DNA from: Bacteroidales bacterium
Lineage (GTDB): Bacteria; Bacteroidota; Bacteroidia; Bacteroidales; Bacteroidaceae
NCBI GenBank assembly: GCA_029227175.1
Contig: JAQXZK010000012.1
Coordinates: 1-64,000 of the forward strand
Direction of reading: 5' to 3'
DNA length: 64,000 bases
Part shown: piece by piece, positions 1 through 10,326 of the stretch
How the letters are laid out: every line of letters begins with the position of its first letter
Numbering within the stretch: the stretch's first letter is position 1
Made by a program: the position numbers and the translations under genes
Notes under the pieces: generated by a model
The model's database searches: none
Seen by the model: the letters and a program-made list of their open reading frames with translations, nothing else
What the model was told of the DNA's origin: nothing

Positions 1-1
1 T

Positions 2-385
2 CAGGGCATCCCGAGACGCGCCATGCAGCAGGCACGCCAAAGGGTCGATGCCTGCTACAAGAAAATCGTCGGGAGCATCAATGCCTATGCTTTCCTCTCG
101 GAAGACCAGCGCGAGTTCAGCGACATCATCCATTTCGCCAACGCCCAGATACGCCGTTACCGGAATGTGGAGCTGAACAGGCCGGCAACGGCTGCGGAAG
201 AGTCTGTCAGAGAAGCCACCGGGCAGCAGCCGCAGTCCGCCGAGGCGGAATCCACATCGGCAGCAAAGACAACCCATGCAGGGGCCTACTCCCCATCGTC
301 CCCACTGTCGGAACAAAAGGAGGGAAATACCGGCAGTACAGACCGCACAAGAAGACCCCGGGAAAAACTGTCCAACGTTGTCTGA
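2..385 (+). CDS. C-terminal part of a DUF6261-like protein (5' end outside window)
   Basis: The reading frame is open from the first bases of the window, so the gene starts upstream and only about 127 codons are seen. The segment with VDACYKKIV, INAYAFL and ANAQIRRYR resembles the C-terminal helical part of DUF6261 proteins, which are common in Bacteroides and have no known function. After that the chain becomes a low-complexity tail rich in A, E, S, T and P, which is probably disordered. The family call comes from memory of the motif pattern; the tail has no call. No signal for function is visible. Confidence 0.55.
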   Translation, partial: QGIPRRAMQQARQRVDACYKKIVGSINAYAFLSEDQREFSDIIHFANAQIRRYRNVELNRPATAAEESVREATGQQPQSAEAESTSAAKTTHAGAYSPSSPLSEQKEGNTGSTDRTRRPREKLSNVV

Positions 386-506
386 ACAGGGAAAAAACAC
401 AAACAACACAGGAAGGATGTCCCGGTTGTCAGTCGTTGCCAGCCGTCAGGTTCCGCGTTGTCTGAAAAATCAGGTCTGCGCACACGTGCAAAGACGGTTT
501 TTTCAC

Positions 507-514
507 TATTTTTG
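507..514 (+). promoter_or_regulatory. Bacteroidetes -7 box for the antiporter gene
   Basis: TATTTTTG matches TAnnTTTG and lies 17 bases before the ATG at 532. No clear TTTG lies 19-21 bases upstream, so only the -7 half is supported. The preceding 386-506 stretch has no gene. Confidence 0.45.
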
Positions 515-531
515 CAGAAAATTTCGGATAC

Positions 532-2604
532 ATGACTTGGCTTTCAAACTATATACAGTTACCCATTACAGATCCGACGTGGATTTTCTTCCTCGTACTG
601 ATAATCATTCTCTTTGCTCCGTTGCTGCTGCAGCGCATCCATGTTCCTCATGTCATCGGACTTATCCTGGCAGGAGTCATCGTAGGGCCATACGGACTGA
701 ACATCCTGGAACGCGACAGCAGCTTTGAACTGTTCGGCAAGGTAGGCATTTACTACATCATGTTCCTGGCCGGACTGGAGATGGACATGGGAAACTTTGC
801 CCGACACAGTAGGCTGGGCGCGGTATTCGGACTGCTTACCTTTGCCATTCCCTTCCTGACGGGATGGGTGGTCGGCGTCTACGTACTGCATTATACCACC
901 CTGACTTCGCTGCTGCTGTCGTGTATCTTCTCCTCACACACGCTCGTGTCCTACCCCATCGTCAGCCGACTGGGTGTGGAGAAGCACATCAGCGTCGTGC
1001 TTTCCATCATTGCCACAGTCGTTGCCACATTCCTTTCCCTGCTTATTCTGGCCGGCGTGGTAGGCTCTGCAAAAACAGACGGGAGCTGGTTCTTCTGGCC
1101 AGCCTTCTTCACCAAACTGTTTTGCTGGCTGGCGTTCGTGGTACTCGTCATTCCCTACGTAGGGAGAGCCTTCCTCCGCCACTTCAACGACCGCGTCATG
1201 CAATATATCTTCATCCTTGCCACGGTGTTCCTGTGTGCAGCCACCGCCGAACTGGCCGGACTGGAAGGGCTGCTGGGAGCCTTCCTCGCAGGACTGGTCT
1301 TGAACCGGCTCATACCCAAAGTATCGCCCCTGATGACCCGTATAGAATTTATCGGCAACGCACTGTTCATTCCCTACTTCCTCATCGGTGTAGGCATGAT
1401 TATCAACGTGAGGATACTCTTCCAAGACCCAAAGATTCTGTGGGTCATCGGCGTCATGCTGCTCACGGCCACCTGCACCAAGTGGATTGCCGCAGTCGCG
1501 ATGCAGAAGTTATACCGGATGAAGTGGCACTCACGACTGATGATGTTCGGCCTGACCGACGCCCATGCAGCCGGAGCACTGGCCATCGTGATGATTGGAC
1601 GAAGAATCGAACTGTCTCCCGGCGTGTTCCTGATGGACGACACGGTGCTGAACGGTACGGTGATGATTATCCTCCTGTCATGCATCATCTCCTCACTCGC
1701 CACGGAACGCGCAGGCCGGCACATCGCCATCAGTAATACCTCTCTGGACGACAACCGAGGCAGGCACCATGGCAAGTGCATGGTGGCACTGGGAAACCCG
1801 CTGACGGTAGATAACCTGACACAACTCTCACTCATGATACGTAACCCGAAGATGGCCGACGGGCTGATTGGCATATCCGTGGTCTACGAAGACGAGAACT
1901 CGGAGAAACGCCTGGCAGCCGGGAGGCAGAACCTGGAGAAGGCCGTCAAGATTGCCGCATCGGCAGACGTGAAACTGACTCCCATCAGTCGCATCAGCAC
2001 AAACATCACCTCCGGCATCGTACACGCCATGGCCGAGTATGACGTGGGAGAGGTCATTATCGGCATACACCACCGCATGAACATCTCTGACTCGTTCATC
2101 GGGAAAATAAACGAGAACCTCATACACTCCACCCATCAGGAGATTATACTCGTGAGGTGTATCATCCCGCCAAGCACCTTCCGACGCATAGACATCGTCA
2201 TGCCACCGAAAGCCGAATACGAAGTAGGTTTTTACAAGTGGCTGGAACACGTATGCCGCATGGGAGACATCTTAGGCTGCCGGATGCACTTCTACACGAA
2301 CGACGAAACCTACGCCCACATCCGACGATATATCAACAAACTGCACCGCAACCTGCGCACCGAATACGACAACTTCGACAACTGGGACGACCTGCTCCTG
2401 CTGAGCAACAAGGTGGAGTACGAGAATCTCCTGGTCTTCGTAACAGCCCGACGAGGATTCATCTCATACGACCCGCAGTTCGACCGGTTGCCCATGCAGA
2501 TCTCCAAGTATTTCGCCAATACAAGTGTGATGATTATCTATCCGGACCAGAACGGAGACTCGCTGGAGAAAGTCACACTGTTCAATTCGGTACCCCATCC
2601 CTAA
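532..2604 (+). CDS. Cation:proton antiporter (CPA2/KefB-like) with C-terminal stress-type domain
   Basis: This is a 690-aa inner-membrane monovalent cation/proton exchanger. Residues 1-400 hold about twelve hydrophobic helices, including the family-typical stretch [17 protein letters not shown] near residues 39-55 and FLAGLEMDM near 78-86. The last 270 residues are soluble and look like a tandem universal-stress-type domain, as in many Bacteroidetes CPA2 proteins. The usual KefB TrkA-N domain is not evident. The likely role is pH or ion homeostasis. The gene stops 43 bp before the ABC ATPase gene and could share its transcript. The ion carried cannot be told from sequence. Confidence 0.85.
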   Translation: MTWLSNYIQLPITDPTWIFFLVLIIILFAPLLLQRIHVPHVIGLILAGVIVGPYGLNILERDSSFELFGKVGIYYIMFLAGLEMDMGNFARHSRLGAVFGLLTFAIPFLTGWVVGVYVLHYTTLTSLLLSCIFSSHTLVSYPIVSRLGVEKHISVVLSIIATVVATFLSLLILAGVVGSAKTDGSWFFWPAFFTKLFCWLAFVVLVIPYVGRAFLRHFNDRVMQYIFILATVFLCAATAELAGLEGLLGAFLAGLVLNRLIPKVSPLMTRIEFIGNALFIPYFLIGVGMIINVRILFQDPKILWVIGVMLLTATCTKWIAAVAMQKLYRMKWHSRLMMFGLTDAHAAGALAIVMIGRRIELSPGVFLMDDTVLNGTVMIILLSCIISSLATERAGRHIAISNTSLDDNRGRHHGKCMVALGNPLTVDNLTQLSLMIRNPKMADGLIGISVVYEDENSEKRLAAGRQNLEKAVKIAASADVKLTPISRISTNITSGIVHAMAEYDVGEVIIGIHHRMNISDSFIGKINENLIHSTHQEIILVRCIIPPSTFRRIDIVMPPKAEYEVGFYKWLEHVCRMGDILGCRMHFYTNDETYAHIRRYINKLHRNLRTEYDNFDNWDDLLLLSNKVEYENLLVFVTARRGFISYDPQFDRLPMQISKYFANTSVMIIYPDQNGDSLEKVTLFNSVPHP

Positions 2605-2647
2605 GATTCTAACCATAAACAGACAACAACACCATACACCTCGCTAT

Positions 2648-3316
2648 ATGATTGTACTGCAAGGCATCACCAAACGTTTCGGCACACTGCAAGTGCTACG
2701 AGGCATCGACCTCTCCATCGAACAGGGAAAGATCATCAGCATCGTAGGACCCAGCGGAGCCGGAAAAACAACACTGCTACAGATTATGGGTGCGCTGGAC
2801 AGACCGGACTCGGGACACGTATTCTTCGACAACAAGGACATCTTCGCCCAAAAGGAGAAAGCCCTGTCCAGGTTCCGCAACCAACACATAGGCTTCGTGT
2901 TCCAGACACACCGGCTGCTGCCCGAGTTCACCGCATTGGAAAACGTCATGATACCGGCCCTGATTGCAGGAACAGACAAAAGCAACGCTGCACGCAAAGC
3001 CAAAGAACTGATAGAACTGATGGGGCTGAGCGACCGATTGAAACACAAGCCGGCACAAATGTCGGGCGGAGAGAACCAACGCATTGCCGTGTGCAGAGCC
3101 TTGATAAACAACCCTTCGGTCGTGCTTGCCGACGAACCATCGGGCAGCCTCGACACAAAAAACAAGGAAGAACTACACCGGCTGTTCTTTGAACTCAGAG
3201 ACAAACTGGGACAAACGTTTGTCATCGTGACCCACGACGAACAACTGGCAAAAACAACCGACCAGACCATACACCTGCGAGACGGAATCATCGAACAAAT
3301 ACCTGCAATCATATGA
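2648..3316 (+). CDS. ABC transporter ATP-binding protein, LolD/MacB type
   Basis: A 222-aa ATPase subunit. The Walker A motif GPSGAGKT is at residues 34-41, the signature MSGGE at 138-142, the Walker B VVLADE at 158-163, and the switch histidine is in VTHDE near the end. Size and motif spacing fit the LolD/FtsE/MacB group that powers lipoprotein release or efflux by mechanotransmission. No permease gene is adjacent, so the partner must be encoded elsewhere. The stop codon overlaps the malQ start by 4 bp (ATGA), which suggests translational coupling even though the two functions are unrelated. Confidence 0.88.
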   Translation: MIVLQGITKRFGTLQVLRGIDLSIEQGKIISIVGPSGAGKTTLLQIMGALDRPDSGHVFFDNKDIFAQKEKALSRFRNQHIGFVFQTHRLLPEFTALENVMIPALIAGTDKSNAARKAKELIELMGLSDRLKHKPAQMSGGENQRIAVCRALINNPSVVLADEPSGSLDTKNKEELHRLFFELRDKLGQTFVIVTHDEQLAKTTDQTIHLRDGIIEQIPAII

Positions 3317-5976
3317 AAATCACCTTCTCAATCAACTATTATACCTACAACGGCGAGACCCTTTACATACGCACCACCCAACAAAGGAAAGGAAAATCCT
3401 ACACGACGGATCACGCCATGACTTCGCCCGACAATCACAGATGGGAAGCCGAGATAAACACGTCCTCACCCCATTTCTCCTACTATTACCTGGTCAAGAA
3501 AGACGACAAGGCGATTCGGGAAGAATGGAGAGGAACAACCCGCTACGTAACCACCGACGAAGCATGCCGGCTGAGCGTGCACGACGCATGGAAAGACATA
3601 CCGGCAGACAGCTATTACTATTCTTCGGCATTCACGGAAGCCTTTGCGAGAAGACCACTCTCTACAACTCCCATCAGCTACGCCAACAAGACCGTCCTGC
3701 TGCGTGTAACCGCTACCCGACTGCGTTCGAACGAAAGACTGGCTGTATTGGGCAACCAGGAGGCACTTCACAACTGGGACACGCAACGGGCCATTCAGCT
3801 GGAGGAGGTACAACCCAACGAGTGGCAACTCGTGCTGGATGCCGAAACGCTCACAACGCCCATGATCTATAAGTTCCTGGTCATCGACAACCGGACAGGC
3901 CAGACCGTCAGATGGGAAGAACGCGACAACCGGACACTCAACCTGCCACTCCTCACCGACAGAGAAGCCATGGCCATCAACGTAGAACCGGTACGCCTGT
4001 CAACTGAAGACTGGAAAGGAGCCGGATGTGTCATACCCGTCTTCTCACTGCGCACCCAACAGAGCTTTGGCGTCGGTGACTTCGGAGACCTGAAGCAGAT
4101 GATTGACTGGATTGCCATGACCGGACAACGCGTGCTGCAGATACTGCCCATCAACGACACGACCATGACCGGCTCGTGGACAGACTCCTATCCCTATAAC
4201 AGCATCTCCATCTACGCACTCCACCCGCAATACATCTGTCTGTCGGCATTGCCCCCGCTCCAGAACGCCAAGAAAGCCAAGGAGTTCGAGAACATACGCG
4301 TGAGACTGAACACCCTCTCCAAGATAGACTACGAAGCGGTACATAAAGCCAAGCAGGCCTACCTGCGACTGCTCTACGCCCAAGAAGGCGCAACCATCAT
4401 GCAGCGCACAGACTATCAAGAGTTCAAAAAAGAGAACGAAGAATGGTTGCTGCCCTATGCCGCCTTCTCACACTTGCGCGACACATTCGGTACACCCGAC
4501 TTCCACACATGGCCGAATTACCGGTCCTACAACAAAGCGGCCATAGCCCGACTCTACCAGAAGTCAGGCAAAGAAATAGACTATTACATCTTCCTACAAT
4601 ATATCCTGCACATACAACTGCTTGAAGCAAGCCGCTACGCCCGCTCCAAAGGAGTGGTCATCAAAGGCGATATCCCCATCGGCATCAGCCGCAACAGCGT
4701 TGAAGCATGGGTAGAACCTCACTACTTCAACATGAACGGGCAGGCTGGAGCACCGCCCGATGCTTTCTCGACAAACGGACAAAACTGGGGCTTCCCAACC
4801 TATAACTGGGATGTCATGGCTAAAGACGGCTGCCAGTGGTGGGTGAAGCGTTTCCGCAAAATGGCAGTCTACTTCGACGCCTACAGGATTGACCACGTGC
4901 TGGGGTTCTTCCGGATATGGGAGATTCCGCTGCACGCCGTCCACGGCCTGTTGGGGCAGTTCTCTCCGGCACTACCCATGAGCGAAGCTGAGATTGAAGG
5001 CTACGGATTGCCGTTCCATCGCGAAGAATATACCCAACCACACATCAACGACATCGTCATCACAAGCACCTTCGGCGAACAAGCCCAGTACGTCAAACAA
5101 ACATTCCTGACCAAACAACCGGTAGGCTACAAACTGAAGAGAGAGTTTGACACACAACGCAAGGTAGAGACATACTTCAAGAACAGGGAAGATGCCGTCT
5201 CAGTCAAGATTCGCGACGGTCTTTATTCGCTCATCAGCGACGTGCTTTTCGTCGTGGACAGGAAAGACCCGCACGGCTATCATCCACGCATCGCAGCCCA
5301 GTTCAGCCATTCGTATCAGGCTCTCCATTTTGAGCACAAAATGGCCTTCGACAGACTGTACAACGATTACTATTACAGCCGGCACAACCAATTCTGGTAT
5401 AACGAAGCAATGAAGAAATTGCCCCTCCTCACGGCAGCGACGCGCATGCTCGTCTGTGCGGAAGACCTGGGCATGGTTCCTGAATGTGTGCCCTGGGCCA
5501 TGAAAGACCTTCGTATTCTCACACTCGAGATTCAAAGCATGTCCAAGAGCCCCTACCATGAATTTGCCAGACTAAACGAAAATCCCTACTGCTCGGTAGC
5601 AACCATCTCCACACACGATATGGCCACCCTACGCGGATGGTGGGACGAAGACCCCGGCAGAACACAACGCTACTACAACCAGTCGTTGAGTCATCAAGGA
5701 ACAGCACCTCACCCCGCACCCGGACAGCTCTGCGAGGAAATCATCACCGCCCACCTGGCATGTCCATCCATGCTATGCCTGTTGAGCTGGCAAGACTGGC
5801 TCAGCATGGACGAAAGCCTGCGCAACCCCGACACTGCCTCCGAACGCATCAATATTCCTGCCAACCCACGAAACTACTGGCAGTACCGTATGCATATCAG
5901 CATAGAACAACTCATGACATCCTCATCCCTGAACAAGAAAATACACTCACTGATAGAGGAGAACGGACGAGGATAG
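3313..5976 (+). CDS. malQ: 4-alpha-glucanotransferase (amylomaltase, GH77) with N-terminal CBM20 domains
   Basis: An 887-aa cytosolic enzyme that moves alpha-1,4-glucan chains between malto-oligosaccharides in glycogen and maltodextrin metabolism. Residues 1-about 260 form two starch-binding CBM20-like modules, as in plant DPE2 and Bacteroidetes homologues. The rest is a GH77 barrel: FDAYRIDH holds the expected nucleophile Asp, VCAEDLG the acid/base Glu and ISTHDM the third acidic site. Length is typical of the DPE2-like group and longer than E. coli MalQ, which lacks the CBM20 modules. There is no signal peptide. The start overlaps the stop of the ABC ATPase gene by 4 bp. Confidence 0.92.
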   Translation: MKITFSINYYTYNGETLYIRTTQQRKGKSYTTDHAMTSPDNHRWEAEINTSSPHFSYYYLVKKDDKAIREEWRGTTRYVTTDEACRLSVHDAWKDIPADSYYYSSAFTEAFARRPLSTTPISYANKTVLLRVTATRLRSNERLAVLGNQEALHNWDTQRAIQLEEVQPNEWQLVLDAETLTTPMIYKFLVIDNRTGQTVRWEERDNRTLNLPLLTDREAMAINVEPVRLSTEDWKGAGCVIPVFSLRTQQSFGVGDFGDLKQMIDWIAMTGQRVLQILPINDTTMTGSWTDSYPYNSISIYALHPQYICLSALPPLQNAKKAKEFENIRVRLNTLSKIDYEAVHKAKQAYLRLLYAQEGATIMQRTDYQEFKKENEEWLLPYAAFSHLRDTFGTPDFHTWPNYRSYNKAAIARLYQKSGKEIDYYIFLQYILHIQLLEASRYARSKGVVIKGDIPIGISRNSVEAWVEPHYFNMNGQAGAPPDAFSTNGQNWGFPTYNWDVMAKDGCQWWVKRFRKMAVYFDAYRIDHVLGFFRIWEIPLHAVHGLLGQFSPALPMSEAEIEGYGLPFHREEYTQPHINDIVITSTFGEQAQYVKQTFLTKQPVGYKLKREFDTQRKVETYFKNREDAVSVKIRDGLYSLISDVLFVVDRKDPHGYHPRIAAQFSHSYQALHFEHKMAFDRLYNDYYYSRHNQFWYNEAMKKLPLLTAATRMLVCAEDLGMVPECVPWAMKDLRILTLEIQSMSKSPYHEFARLNENPYCSVATISTHDMATLRGWWDEDPGRTQRYYNQSLSHQGTAPHPAPGQLCEEIITAHLACPSMLCLLSWQDWLSMDESLRNPDTASERINIPANPRNYWQYRMHISIEQLMTSSSLNKKIHSLIEENGRG

Positions 5977-6034
5977 GACATGACCTGACACGGAATATCT
6001 CTCTGACAGAATCATTAGGACTTAGGATCATAGA

Positions 6035-6075
6035 AAGAGGCTGTGCCGTAATTCATATTTACAACACAGCCTCTT
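6035..6075. terminator. Hairpin between convergent malQ and outer-membrane protein genes
   Basis: Arms AAGAGGCTGTG and CACAGCCTCTT pair perfectly over 11 bp around a 19-nt loop. It sits between two converging genes, so it may end transcription from both sides. There is no clear U tract. Confidence 0.55.
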
Positions 6076-6141
6076 GAATGTCTTTCCGAGAATGACAAGG
6101 CCAACGCTGTCCGACAGGCTCGCGTCGTCAGGCCTCACTTC

Positions 6142-6894
6142 TCACAGAATCTTTCCGCAAAGACGGAAACGCAAACAAGGATAGACCGGAATCTTGGTCA
6201 TCGTCTTCAACACATCTCCTTCATCGCCTCCCAAGTCCGAACTCTTGAGCTCCTTATCCTGGCAATATACACTTGGCTTGCCCCAATAACGCACACCCAG
6301 CTCTACCATAAAGCCCACACGATGAGACTTCGGCACAGCGCGGCCAAAACCAATTCCAAAGTAAGGCTGCACAGGAGAGACCTTGTAATAAGCATTGACA
6401 TTACCCTGAGCATCCGGTTCCAAGAGATAGTCACCCAGTTCGAGTCCAATCTTCTGTGGAGGATTCAATGCGTTATATGCGGCAATCTGCTTCAACTCCT
6501 CCTTCCCGCCGGTGTTATAGACTTCAACAAACTTGTCCTTGCCCGCATAGAATCCTGCCGTCAGATGGAAACTGCTTCTCTTAGAAGGATAGTAGTCGAG
6601 CAACATGGATAGGTCAAGCATATTCATCTTTCCCTCTATGTCAACATCTGATAGAGAAATACCGGATACCGAAGTATTGATATCCAACTGACTTTTCACC
6701 TTTATCTTCGGCATAAAATTCATGCCTACGCGAAACTGCAAATGAGAGCCCAACGTCGTACCAAGGTCAAAGCCAATGCCGGTTGTTCCGACATTCACGC
6801 CAACGGCATAATGACGAAATGCTTCACTCTGAGCACGGGTGGCCACGCATGACACTGTTACCACCAATAATGACAACAAAACTTTCTTCATCAT
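6142..6894 (-). CDS. Outer-membrane beta-barrel protein, unknown function
   Basis: A 250-aa exported protein. It opens with MM then a short basic stretch, a hydrophobic core and an ATRAQ-type signal peptidase site near residue 21. The mature chain alternates polar and hydrophobic residues in strand-sized blocks (for example HLQFRVGMNFMPKI and SFHLTAGFYAG), as in small PorT/OmpW-type barrels of Bacteroidetes. No enzyme motif is visible. It follows tadA on the same strand with an 81-bp gap and may be co-transcribed. A specific family cannot be assigned from reading alone. Confidence 0.65.
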   Translation of the reverse strand: MMKKVLLSLLVVTVSCVATRAQSEAFRHYAVGVNVGTTGIGFDLGTTLGSHLQFRVGMNFMPKIKVKSQLDINTSVSGISLSDVDIEGKMNMLDLSMLLDYYPSKRSSFHLTAGFYAGKDKFVEVYNTGGKEELKQIAAYNALNPPQKIGLELGDYLLEPDAQGNVNAYYKVSPVQPYFGIGFGRAVPKSHRVGFMVELGVRYWGKPSVYCQDKELKSSDLGGDEGDVLKTMTKIPVYPCLRFRLCGKIL

Positions 6895-6975
6895 TTTCTA
6901 TTTATTTTAGGGTTAAATTAGGATTATATTCATACGACAACACGCTTGTCTGAATTAAAGACAATCTGCTTTGTC

Positions 6976-7407
6976 TCATCGCTTTGACAGGAAAAACGAC
7001 TTCATCAAAGCTGCACATTCGTCCTCCATAACGCCCTGCCGAACGACAGTCTTGGGATGAAGCGCCTTGGGAGCAAATTTCAGATAGCCACGTTTCTCAT
7101 CACGTGCACCAAAGACAAGAGTCCCCATCTGAGACCATCCTATGGCTCCGGCACACATCACACAAGGCTCCACCGTCACGTACAGCGTACATTCATTGAG
7201 GTACTTGCCGCCCAAAGCCGAAGCGGCAGCCGTGATGGCCTGCATCTCCGCATGAGCCGTCACATCCGTGAGTGTTTCGATCAGGTTATGTGCACGAGCG
7301 ATAATGCGGTCCTTGCACACAACAACCGCACCGACCGGAATCTCATCCGCCTCAAACGACCTGCGAGCCTCCTGCAGGGCCTGCTTCATGTAATAGGAAT
7401 CATCCAT
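6976..7407 (-). CDS. tadA: tRNA-specific adenosine deaminase (A34 to inosine)
   Basis: A 143-aa zinc deaminase that converts the wobble adenosine of tRNA-Arg(ACG) to inosine. The zinc and catalytic signature is complete: HAE at residues 52-54 and PCVMC at 81-85. I use the ATG at 7407 (MDDSYYMKQ), since the upstream in-frame start at 7425 is a TTG. With the TTG start the gene would overlap the stop of the preceding small gene by 4 bp. Length fits TadA (about 150 aa). It could be a related nucleoside deaminase, but this set of motifs is most typical of TadA. Confidence 0.88.
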   Translation of the reverse strand: MDDSYYMKQALQEARRSFEADEIPVGAVVVCKDRIIARAHNLIETLTDVTAHAEMQAITAAASALGGKYLNECTLYVTVEPCVMCAGAIGWSQMGTLVFGARDEKRGYLKFAPKALHPKTVVRQGVMEDECAALMKSFFLSKR

Positions 7408-7421
7408 TGGATTATTTCTTT

Positions 7422-7661
7422 TCAACGTCGCATCTCCGATTCATTAAAAAGCATCGGATAGTCGGCCACCATCTTTTGGAAAACCGTCTTCATAGCCAAC
7501 TCGCGAAGCCATCGCGACTTGTTCGTCACCTTGTACTTCTTAAAATACTGCTCCAAAATCCGCTGCTCAGAATCGCCAACGCGCAAAGCAATATAGGCAC
7601 GACGATTCTTGGGGACCGGCACGACAATAGGTTTCTTTCTCTTTGACGATTTCTTTTTCAT
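7422..7661 (-). CDS. Small ribbon-helix-helix-like protein
   Basis: A roughly 79-residue basic protein starting MKKKSSKRKK. The segment NRRAYIALRVGDSE followed by a helix and NKSRWLREL is the strand-helix-helix pattern of MobC- or Arc-type DNA-binding proteins. It is not next to other mobilization genes, so a chromosomal regulatory or housekeeping role is as likely. The ATG at 7661 is chosen because a -7 box (TATTTTTG) ends at 7670, leaving almost no leader; the ATG at 7667 would fall at or before the transcription start. The gene probably forms an operon with tadA. Confidence 0.6.
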   Translation of the reverse strand: MKKKSSKRKKPIVVPVPKNRRAYIALRVGDSEQRILEQYFKKYKVTNKSRWLRELAMKTVFQKMVADYPMLFNESEMRR

Positions 7662-7669
7662 AGTCATCG

Positions 7670-7719
7670 CAAAAATAAAAGATTTAAACGATTTAAAAAA
7701 AACAAAAACTGTATTTTTG
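7670..7719. promoter_or_regulatory. Divergent -7 boxes between the RHH gene and yraN
   Basis: CAAAAATA at 7670-7677 reads TATTTTTG on the minus strand. TATTTTTG at 7712-7719 is on the plus strand. Both match TAnnTTTG. The two boxes face away from each other 34 bp apart, in an A/T-rich spacer. Confidence 0.5.
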
Positions 7720-7746
7720 CACGAAATTCCAGAAATAACCGTAATT

Positions 7747-8124
7747 ATGGCACGACACAACGAGTTAGGGATTGAAGGTGAGGAGATTGCCTGTCATTAT
7801 CTAGAAGAGAAAGGCTATGTCATCCTCGAACGCAACTGGCGCAGCGGCAAGCACGAAATCGACATAGTGGTATCCAAGGACAAGGAACTGGTATTTGTTG
7901 AGGTAAAGACACGAAGTGAAGCATACACTAAGGAAGCAATCGAAGCCGCCTACAGCAGAAAGATAAACTTTCTGGCTGCGGCAGCAAACCATTATCTACA
8001 GGGACACGACACAGGTAACATGCAACCGCGCTTCGATTTCATCACAATCGTCTACTCAAATGGACATTTCAACCTGGAACACATGGAAGACGCCTTCTTC
8101 CCTCCGCTTCGTGGCTACCGATAA
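7747..8124 (+). CDS. YraN family (UPF0102) endonuclease-like protein
   Basis: A 125-aa protein with the PD-(D/E)XK nuclease core of the YraN family: GxxGEEIACHYLEEKGY, then HEIDIVV and VFVEVKTR, which supply the expected E, D and E-x-K residues. YraN proteins are near universal but poorly understood and are often linked to recombination or DNA uptake. The ATG at 7747 is chosen because it follows a TATTTTTG promoter box at 7712 and begins the conserved region; a longer upstream frame is not conserved-looking. The stop is 16 bp before the biotin ligase start. Confidence 0.88.
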   Translation: MARHNELGIEGEEIACHYLEEKGYVILERNWRSGKHEIDIVVSKDKELVFVEVKTRSEAYTKEAIEAAYSRKINFLAAAANHYLQGHDTGNMQPRFDFITIVYSNGHFNLEHMEDAFFPPLRGYR

Positions 8125-8140
8125 ATATAGATGTAGCAAC

Positions 8141-8905
8141 ATGAGAAACTATACGCTGTTATCCATAGCCGAGACAACGTCTACCAACCACTGTCTCAAC
8201 GAACTCTGCAAGACACAACACATCGCAGAGTTCACCTGTGTGCAGACGCCCTTCCAAACAGCAGGAAGAGGGCAGCAAGGAAACTCCTGGGAATCCGAAC
8301 GAGACAAGAACCTGCTCTTCAGCTTAGTGCTCTACCCCACATTCATAGAAGCACGTCAGGGGTTTATCCTGTCCGAGATTGTCGCACTCTCCATTCGAGA
8401 GGAATTGTCTACCTACACCCCTGATGTATATATCAAATGGCCTAATGACATCTATTGGCAGGACAAGAAAATCTGCGGCATACTGATTGAAAACATCCTT
8501 CAGGGAAAGAACATAGACCAGTGCATCGTGGGATGTGGCATCAACATCAACCAGGAGACATTCCGGAGTGATGCTCCTAACCCTGTCTCGCTGCTCCAGA
8601 TTACCGACCAAGAGACCGACAGACAGGAGATTCTGGACGGCATCATGCACCGCATACAGCACTATTACAAACTTCTGCAAGAGCAACCCCAAACGGCCCA
8701 ACCGGCTATTCACACGGCATACATGGACGCGCTCTACCGACGAGAAGGCTTCTATCCCTTTGCCGACAAGAACGGTCTGTTCCAAGGACAGATTGCACGC
8801 ATAGAACCCGACGGTCATCTCGTCATAACGGAAGAAGAAAGCGGCATGGAACGGAGATACATGTTCAAAGAAGTCAGGTTTGTTATCAACAAACGCACAC
8901 TTTGA
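8141..8905 (+). CDS. birA: Biotin--[acetyl-CoA-carboxylase] ligase, class I
   Basis: A 254-aa cytosolic enzyme that attaches biotin to biotin-dependent carboxylases. The biotinyl-AMP loop is AGRGQQGNSW at residues 41-50, with the usual second Arg/Gly positions altered to Q/N. The catalytic KWPND motif is at 99-103, followed by KKICGILIE. There is no N-terminal helix-turn-helix, so it is a catalytic-only class I enzyme and not a repressor like E. coli BirA. The ATG at 8141 is chosen because homology-like sequence starts there; the frame upstream overlaps yraN. Confidence 0.88.
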   Translation: MRNYTLLSIAETTSTNHCLNELCKTQHIAEFTCVQTPFQTAGRGQQGNSWESERDKNLLFSLVLYPTFIEARQGFILSEIVALSIREELSTYTPDVYIKWPNDIYWQDKKICGILIENILQGKNIDQCIVGCGININQETFRSDAPNPVSLLQITDQETDRQEILDGIMHRIQHYYKLLQEQPQTAQPAIHTAYMDALYRREGFYPFADKNGLFQGQIARIEPDGHLVITEEESGMERRYMFKEVRFVINKRTL

Positions 8906-8970
8906 CCATACTACCCCGTATTTGCCCAAAGAAATAGAGGCAAGTAACCCGATATTTCAAGAATTATGCT

Positions 8971-8978
8971 TATGTTTG
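8971..8978 (+). promoter_or_regulatory. -7 box upstream of pyrH
   Basis: TATGTTTG matches TAnnTTTG and lies 38 bp before the pyrH ATG. No convincing TTTG is present at the -33 position. Confidence 0.4.
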
Positions 8979-9015
8979 CCGAAAGGATTCAATCAAAAAT
9001 CAATACAGAAACTAT

Positions 9016-9726
9016 ATGGCTACCTATAAGAGAATACTTCTCAAACTAAGCGGAGAAAGTCTGATGGGCAAGAAGCAATACGGCATTGACGAAGAACGTC
9101 TGGCCGAATACGCCTCCCAAATTAAGGAAATACATCAGCTCGGCATCCAAATTGGAATCGTAATTGGCGGAGGAAACATCTTCCGCGGACTCAGCGGAGC
9201 AAGCAAAGGATTTGACCGCGTGAAAGGAGACCAGATGGGCATGTTAGCCACCGTCATCAACAGTCTGGCATTAAGTTCGGCCCTGGTTGCTGCTGGAGTA
9301 AAGGCACGCGTACTGACCGCCGTGCGCATGGAGCCTATCGGAGAATACTACAATAAATGGCGCGCCATCGAATGTATGGAAGCCGGAGAGGTAGTCATCA
9401 TGTCGGCCGGAACAGGCAATCCGTTCTTTACCACCGACACCGGCTCAAGCCTGAGAGGCATAGAGATTGAAGCCGACGTCATGCTGAAAGGAACACGTGT
9501 CGACGGCATCTACACCGCAGACCCGGAGAAAGACCCCACAGCAACCAAGTTCCACGATATTACCTACGACGAGGTTCTCAAGCGTGGACTGAAAGTCATG
9601 GACCTGACAGCAACCTGCATGTGCAAAGAGAATAACCTCCCCATCATTGTCTTTGATATGGACACCGTTGGCAACCTCAAGAAAGTACTCTCTGGCGAGG
9701 AAATCGGCACACTCGTACATAACTAA
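9016..9726 (+). CDS. pyrH: UMP kinase
   Basis: A 236-aa amino-acid-kinase-family enzyme that phosphorylates UMP to UDP in pyrimidine nucleotide synthesis. It shows the N-terminal [14 protein letters not shown] phosphate-binding stretch (residues 4-17), [12 protein letters not shown] near 49-60 and [12 protein letters not shown] near 136-147. Full length for the family. It lies 39 bp before frr, the common bacterial neighbour, and probably shares its transcript. Confidence 0.97.
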   Translation: MATYKRILLKLSGESLMGKKQYGIDEERLAEYASQIKEIHQLGIQIGIVIGGGNIFRGLSGASKGFDRVKGDQMGMLATVINSLALSSALVAAGVKARVLTAVRMEPIGEYYNKWRAIECMEAGEVVIMSAGTGNPFFTTDTGSSLRGIEIEADVMLKGTRVDGIYTADPEKDPTATKFHDITYDEVLKRGLKVMDLTATCMCKENNLPIIVFDMDTVGNLKKVLSGEEIGTLVHN

Positions 9727-9765
9727 CCAAAACACAAGATAACCCCAAAAGCAACAAAGAAACAT

Positions 9766-10326
9766 ATGAAAGACGTAAAAGAAATACTTGGAGAAGCGCA
9801 AGAAAGCATGGACATGGCAGTAATGTATCTGGAAGACGCATTGGCGCACATTCGTGCAGGCAAAGCTGATGTACGCCTCCTGGACGGCATCCGTGTAGAC
9901 TCATACGGTTCAATGGTTCCTATTAACAACTGTGCAGCCGTGACAACTCCTGATGCACGAACCATCGCCATCAAGCCCTGGGACAAGAGCATGTTCCGCA
10001 TTATTGAAAAAGCCATCATAGACTCCTCCCTCGGCATCATGCCTGAGAACAACGGCGAAATCATCCGCCTGGGCATCCCTCCTTTGACAGAGGAACGCCG
10101 TCGCCAACTGTCCAAACAATGTAAATCGGAAGCTGAGCAAGCTAAAGTGAGCATCCGAAACGCACGTAGAGACGCTATCGACGCCTTCAAGAAATCAGTT
10201 AAAGACGGTTTGGCCGAAGACGCGCAGAAGGGTGGCGAGGAAAAGCTTCAAAAGATGCACGACAAGTACATCAAACAAATAGAAGATATCTACGCTGCAA
10301 AGGACAAGGAAATCATGACCGTCTAA
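9766..10326 (+). CDS. frr: Ribosome recycling factor
   Basis: A 186-aa protein that, with EF-G, splits post-termination ribosomes. It has the long-helix pattern of RRF, the conserved HIRAGKA segment near residue 27 and the LTEERRRQL segment near 107. Full length. Its TAA stop is directly followed by the rsgA ATG, with no intergenic base, which suggests translational coupling. Confidence 0.97.
   Translation: MKDVKEILGEAQESMDMAVMYLEDALAHIRAGKADVRLLDGIRVDSYGSMVPINNCAAVTTPDARTIAIKPWDKSMFRIIEKAIIDSSLGIMPENNGEIIRLGIPPLTEERRRQLSKQCKSEAEQAKVSIRNARRDAIDAFKKSVKDGLAEDAQKGGEEKLQKMHDKYIKQIEDIYAAKDKEIMTV

Noticed and set aside
276..728. 150-codon plus-strand frame overlapping the antiporter start
   Set aside because: It is an out-of-frame shadow with a Cys/His/Arg-rich, non-protein-like composition.
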